A DNA stretch of 8,356 bases, taken from positions 1 through 8,356 of the forward strand of contig JAITVF010000031.1 of the NCBI GenBank assembly GCA_031285945.1, in the 5' to 3' direction. The translations under genes were made by a program, and so were the position numbers. The notes beneath the pieces are model-generated. The model saw only the letters and a program-made list of their open reading frames with translations, had not been told where the DNA came from and searched no databases. This stretch comes from Oscillospiraceae bacterium (lineage in GTDB: Bacteria; Bacillota; Clostridia; Oscillospirales; Ruminococcaceae). The first letter of the stretch is position 1, and each line of letters opens with the position of its first letter. Positions 6,206 through 8,356 of this stretch are shown one piece after another.

Positions 6206-6564
6206 AAATTTACGGGCTCGTCAAAAGCGTGCCCGCACTCGGGGCAGACGCAGTTGTTAACGATCGGCTCGACGGAGTTGATCGTAGCGTACATGTTTTG
6301 CAAAAAGGCAAGGTCGGACGAGTAGAGCTTCTCTACGATTTTGTTGTCCATCCTGGTTATGTCGCCCAGCTTAGTTATTACGCGGGAGAGTAGTATCACG
6401 GTAAGGTAGCCGGGGTTCTGGACTACCCTCGGATCCCTCAGGGGAAGTATCTCGTCCGCCGCGGTCGCAAGGCGCATGACTCCTTCCCTGTGTACGGTCC
6501 CCTGCCCGTCGACATAGCCCTTTGGCAAGGTAAACGGAAACTCCGACATAAATTCGCCGCTCAT
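6190..6564 (-). CDS. Tail-assembly chaperone-like protein (P2 gpE / Mu gp41 type) with Cys-rich C-terminus
   Basis: A 124-aa protein placed between the two tube genes. Residues 8-75 (FTLPKGYVDGQGTVHREG, then VMRLATAADEILPL and a helix with TVILLSRVITKLGDI) have the layout of phage tail-assembly chaperones of the gpE/gp41 class: a beta hairpin, then the statement of an R/L-rich strand, then helices. In contractile phages these proteins bind the tape measure and recruit tube subunits; the same role here is inference. The C-terminus has Cys105, Cys107, Cys110 and His112 (C-x-C-P-x-C-G-H), a possible one-site zinc knuckle. Start choice: ATG 6564 has a near-perfect AGGAGGT six bases upstream; a second Met at residue 6 lacks one. 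Four codons before its stop is a phased A AAT TTT heptamer, so part of the product may be extended by frameshift into the next ORF, giving 183 aa. Confidence 0.8.
   Translation of the reverse strand: MSGEFMSEFPFTLPKGYVDGQGTVHREGVMRLATAADEILPLRDPRVVQNPGYLTVILLSRVITKLGDITRMDNKIVEKLYSSDLAFLQNMYATINSVEPIVNNCVCPECGHAFDEPVNFTTAE
6205..6211 (-). promoter_or_regulatory. Candidate -1 ribosomal slippery heptamer A AAT TTT
   Basis: On the minus strand the chaperone-like gene reads GTA AAT TTT ACG ACA GCG GAG TAA. The bases A AAT TTT fit the X XXY YYZ pattern in the zero frame, so the AAT- and TTT-decoding tRNAs can re-pair with AAA and TTT after a one-base backward slip. The next codon then becomes TAC and translation continues in the DUF6760-like ORF. 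The site lies at codons 118-120 of 124. No clear upstream Shine-Dalgarno stimulator and no strong downstream hairpin were found by eye. Confidence 0.55.
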
Positions 6565-6569
6565 TGCGC

Positions 6570-6576
6570 ACCTCCT
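6570..6576 (-). promoter_or_regulatory. Ribosome binding site of the chaperone-like gene
   Basis: AGGAGGT five to six bases before ATG 6564, the strongest Shine-Dalgarno match in the window. It decides between Met1 and Met6 of the chaperone-like protein. Confidence 0.75.
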
Positions 6577-6591
6577 GTGAACAGGCTTATT

Positions 6592-7041
6592 TTACTGGTT
6601 CCTTCTCATTTCCTCAAAGGCGAGCTCAACGCTTTCAAAGGCGATCTCGCTGGCGCTGGCGTTGAGATCGGGGGCGGTGTATTTACAGGGCCACGCGTTG
6701 ACCAGGGTCCAGTTGGCGGTATCGCCTTCGCGGTCGTTGAGCAGGGTTATTGTTACGTCCCTCACGCGCTCCTCGGCGGCGGCCTTGTCGCCGCTTGAGA
6801 TCCCCGCGACCCACTCGTAAAAGTCAAGGCTTTCGATAAGCCCCCACTTAAGGGTAACATTGCCGTATTTAGTGAGCCCCGGCAGCTTGCGCGGGGAGTT
6901 TATAGACTCGGTGCCCTCGCGGTATTCTATTACGTCGACGCTGGCGTCGAAGCCGCTCACCTCTGAAAACCCCGCGACGTCGATCCCTTCTATAGTGACC
7001 CGGTAATTGTGTTTCTTCATCGGATAAATGTTGATAGCCAT
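6592..7041 (-). CDS. Inner tail tube protein (gp19/Hcp-like)
   Basis: Tube subunit (Pvc1/Afp1-like, T4 gp19 fold, 149 aa, the usual length): hexameric rings of it stack into the hollow tube through which cargo is delivered. The N-terminus reads KKHNYRVTIEGIDVAGFSEV followed by an SGFDASVDVIEYREG segment, the family signature (F-V-I-G...GF-EVSGL...EYREG). Next come the LPGLTKYGNVTLKWG strand and the DFYEWV helix, and the C-terminal strand carries the ESVELAFEEMRR ending. The ATG is preceded by GAAAGGATG about ten bases upstream. The gene lies directly after the sheath, the standard order for these systems. No unusual residues were noticed. A Hcp of a type VI system is less likely, because the sheath partner here is of the one-protein phage/eCIS type. 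Confidence 0.95.
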   Translation of the reverse strand: MAINIYPMKKHNYRVTIEGIDVAGFSEVSGFDASVDVIEYREGTESINSPRKLPGLTKYGNVTLKWGLIESLDFYEWVAGISSGDKAAAEERVRDVTITLLNDREGDTANWTLVNAWPCKYTAPDLNASASEIAFESVELAFEEMRRNQ

Positions 7042-7091
7042 AGTTTCGATTCATCCTTTCAAAATGATTGGCGGGATTTATCTCTCCCCGG

Positions 7092-8356
7092 TTATTCCTT
7101 GGTATTCTGGGTGATGCGGAAGATCACGAATTCCGCCGGGCGGCTGGGAGCCACGCCGATTACGCAGATGAGACGTCCCGCCAGGATATCCTGCTGCGAC
7201 ATTGTGTCTCTTCCTACGTTGACAAAGAACGCCTCCGACTCGGTTGCGCCCACAAGGGCGCCCGCCCGGTACATATCGCGCAGGAATGCGGAAATTGTCA
7301 GCTGTACCCGCATCCACAGCACCTCGTCGTTGGGCTCGAATACTGCCCAATTGGTTTGGGATTTGATTGTTTCCTCCAGGAAAATAAATAGGCGGCGCAC
7401 GTTTACGTATTTCCAGAGCCCGTTGCTCGAGCAGGTTCTGCCGCCCCAAATCCGGATGCCCTGACCGGGCAGCGCGCGGATAAGATTGACGCCGGCCGGG
7501 TTGAGAAGATCCTGTTCCCCCTTGTTGTACAGGCAGGAAAGGCCAAGCGCGTTCGCCACCACCTCGTTGGCGGGGGCCTTGTGCACGCCGCGGGTAGTGT
7601 CGCTTCTGGCAAAGACTCCCGCTACGGCCCCGCTGGGCGGGATAAAGGCGTTCTTTTTGGCGCCGGAATCGTAGATCTGAACCCACGGATGATACATAGC
7701 GGCGTAGTCGCTGTCGACAATCTCCCGGTGAGCCAGCAGATCCTGCGGCTTGCTCATCTCAAGCGGCATATCGAGTATGGCAAAGCGGGACGCGAGATTC
7801 TGGCACTGGGCCACAAGAGCCAGCTGCACCGCAGGTGAGGTTATTCCGGGAACGGCCATAATGCTCACGTTGGTAATCTCCAAAAAAGCGTCCAGCCCGC
7901 AGCGCTTGCCAGGAGCGTCGCCTCCGCCGATATATACCGAGTCGTCCGCATTTTTGCAGCTCCCGTCGCTGCCGCCCGAAAGGGAGAAAACGTCCCTGGC
8001 CGAATTCTCGTTGCCGGACAGGGCCAGCATGGGCGGAAATACTCCGTCGATAGGGTTATACTGTACCCGTATCAGGTCGGATCTTGAAAGAAAGTTCTCG
8101 ATGAAGGACGCGCTCTCGGAGTTAAACGAAACGTTCTCAAAGCGCTCGGTAATGTCGTCGCAGCTGATTTCAAAGCTGACCTCGCAGCTTGCCAGCACAA
8201 GCCTGGGAACAAGATTGGTATCGACGGGATCCTGCTCAAAATCATTTTCCAGCACAACGGTGTTATCCATAATCTTAACGATGCGATTGTGGGCCACGGG
8301 AGCGCCTTTATCCATAAGGGCCACCATATCCCCCGCCTCAAAGCCATGCGCGCTTT
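7092..8356 (-). CDS. Contractile tail sheath protein, 5' end cut by window
   Basis: Sheath subunit (Pvc2/Afp2-like, phage tail sheath family): it polymerises around the inner tube and contracts to drive it into a target. The C-terminal part is diagnostic: a segment on weak-to-moderate helices followed by an AGRL-IC-IGVAPSRPAEFVIFRI-type ending, the conserved sheath C-terminus that interlocks neighbouring subunits. Nearer the middle are a NLVPRLVLASCEVSFEI stretch and a long insertion domain ending in an ICV-type strand. An internal ATG lies at 8327, but the frame stays open to the window edge and upstream codons read SAHGFEAGD, which continues the family-like 'GD-V-L-D' strand. The true start is therefore beyond 8356 and the visible 421 residues lack the N-terminus. 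It is followed after 50 bases by the tube gene. Whether further sheath paralogues lie upstream, as in PVC, cannot be seen. The family call is very secure. Confidence 0.95.
   Translation of the reverse strand, partial: SAHGFEAGDMVALMDKGAPVAHNRIVKIMDNTVVLENDFEQDPVDTNLVPRLVLASCEVSFEISCDDITERFENVSFNSESASFIENFLSRSDLIRVQYNPIDGVFPPMLALSGNENSARDVFSLSGGSDGSCKNADDSVYIGGGDAPGKRCGLDAFLEITNVSIMAVPGITSPAVQLALVAQCQNLASRFAILDMPLEMSKPQDLLAHREIVDSDYAAMYHPWVQIYDSGAKKNAFIPPSGAVAGVFARSDTTRGVHKAPANEVVANALGLSCLYNKGEQDLLNPAGVNLIRALPGQGIRIWGGRTCSSNGLWKYVNVRRLFIFLEETIKSQTNWAVFEPNDEVLWMRVQLTISAFLRDMYRAGALVGATESEAFFVNVGRDTMSQQDILAGRLICVIGVAPSRPAEFVIFRITQNTKE

Noticed and set aside
7078..7686. Minus-strand open frame of about 202 codons overlapping the sheath gene in another frame
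   Set aside because: The sheath frame is unmistakable across the region. The alternative is rich in Arg/Gly/Pro, as expected of a shifted frame.
7092..8327. ATG 8327 as the true start of the sheath gene
   Set aside because: The frame stays open to the window edge, the upstream residues fit the sheath fold, and no ribosome site precedes this ATG.

Overview
The window is an internal part of a contractile injection system (CIS) operon, a phage-tail-like syringe. It most resembles the extracellular type (eCIS, the Photorhabdus PVC / Serratia antifeeding prophage / Streptomyces CIS group). All genes lie on the minus strand, so the operon reads right to left from 8356 to 1. Both end genes are cut by the window edge. 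The host cannot be named from this segment. Strong AGGAGG-type ribosome sites, fairly GC-rich coding DNA and a standard stop-codon set point to an ordinary bacterium. The two-gene spike and the tail-assembly pair between the tubes suggest a CIS outside the gammaproteobacterial PVC/Afp group.

In transcription order the genes are: the contractile sheath (7092-8356, N-terminus outside the window); the inner tube (6592-7041); a tail-assembly-chaperone-like protein of the P2 gpE / Mu gp41 kind with a Cys-rich C-terminus (6190-6564); an overlapping small DUF6760-like ORF with no usable start codon (6014-6205); a second tube-like protein with a proline-rich tail (5329-6009); a large, mostly disordered protein (3183-5267); a LysM baseplate protein (2328-3182); the spike in two genes, a gp27-like hub (1200-2300) and a gp5-like OB-fold/beta-helix needle (430-1203); then the start of a gp25-like baseplate wedge gene (1-221). 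Spacings are short or overlapping (ATGA overlap between the spike genes, stop next to start before the LysM gene), as in one co-transcribed assembly module.

Two things stand out. First, the chaperone-like gene ends with the heptamer A AAT TTT in the correct phase, four codons before its stop. Minus-one slippage there would enter exactly the frame of the start-less DUF6760-like ORF. This has the architecture of the phage P2 E/E+E' and lambda G/GT programmed frameshifts, placed inside an injection-system operon. Second, the only sizeable non-coding stretch (222-429) is almost filled by a 160-bp palindromic element with 17-bp terminal inverted repeats and TA flanks. It looks like a MITE and sits between the spike and gp25 genes, its edge forming part of the spike stop codon.

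No toxin or effector, capsid gene, tape measure, AAA+ ATPase, PAAR protein, tRNA or CRISPR is visible in the window.
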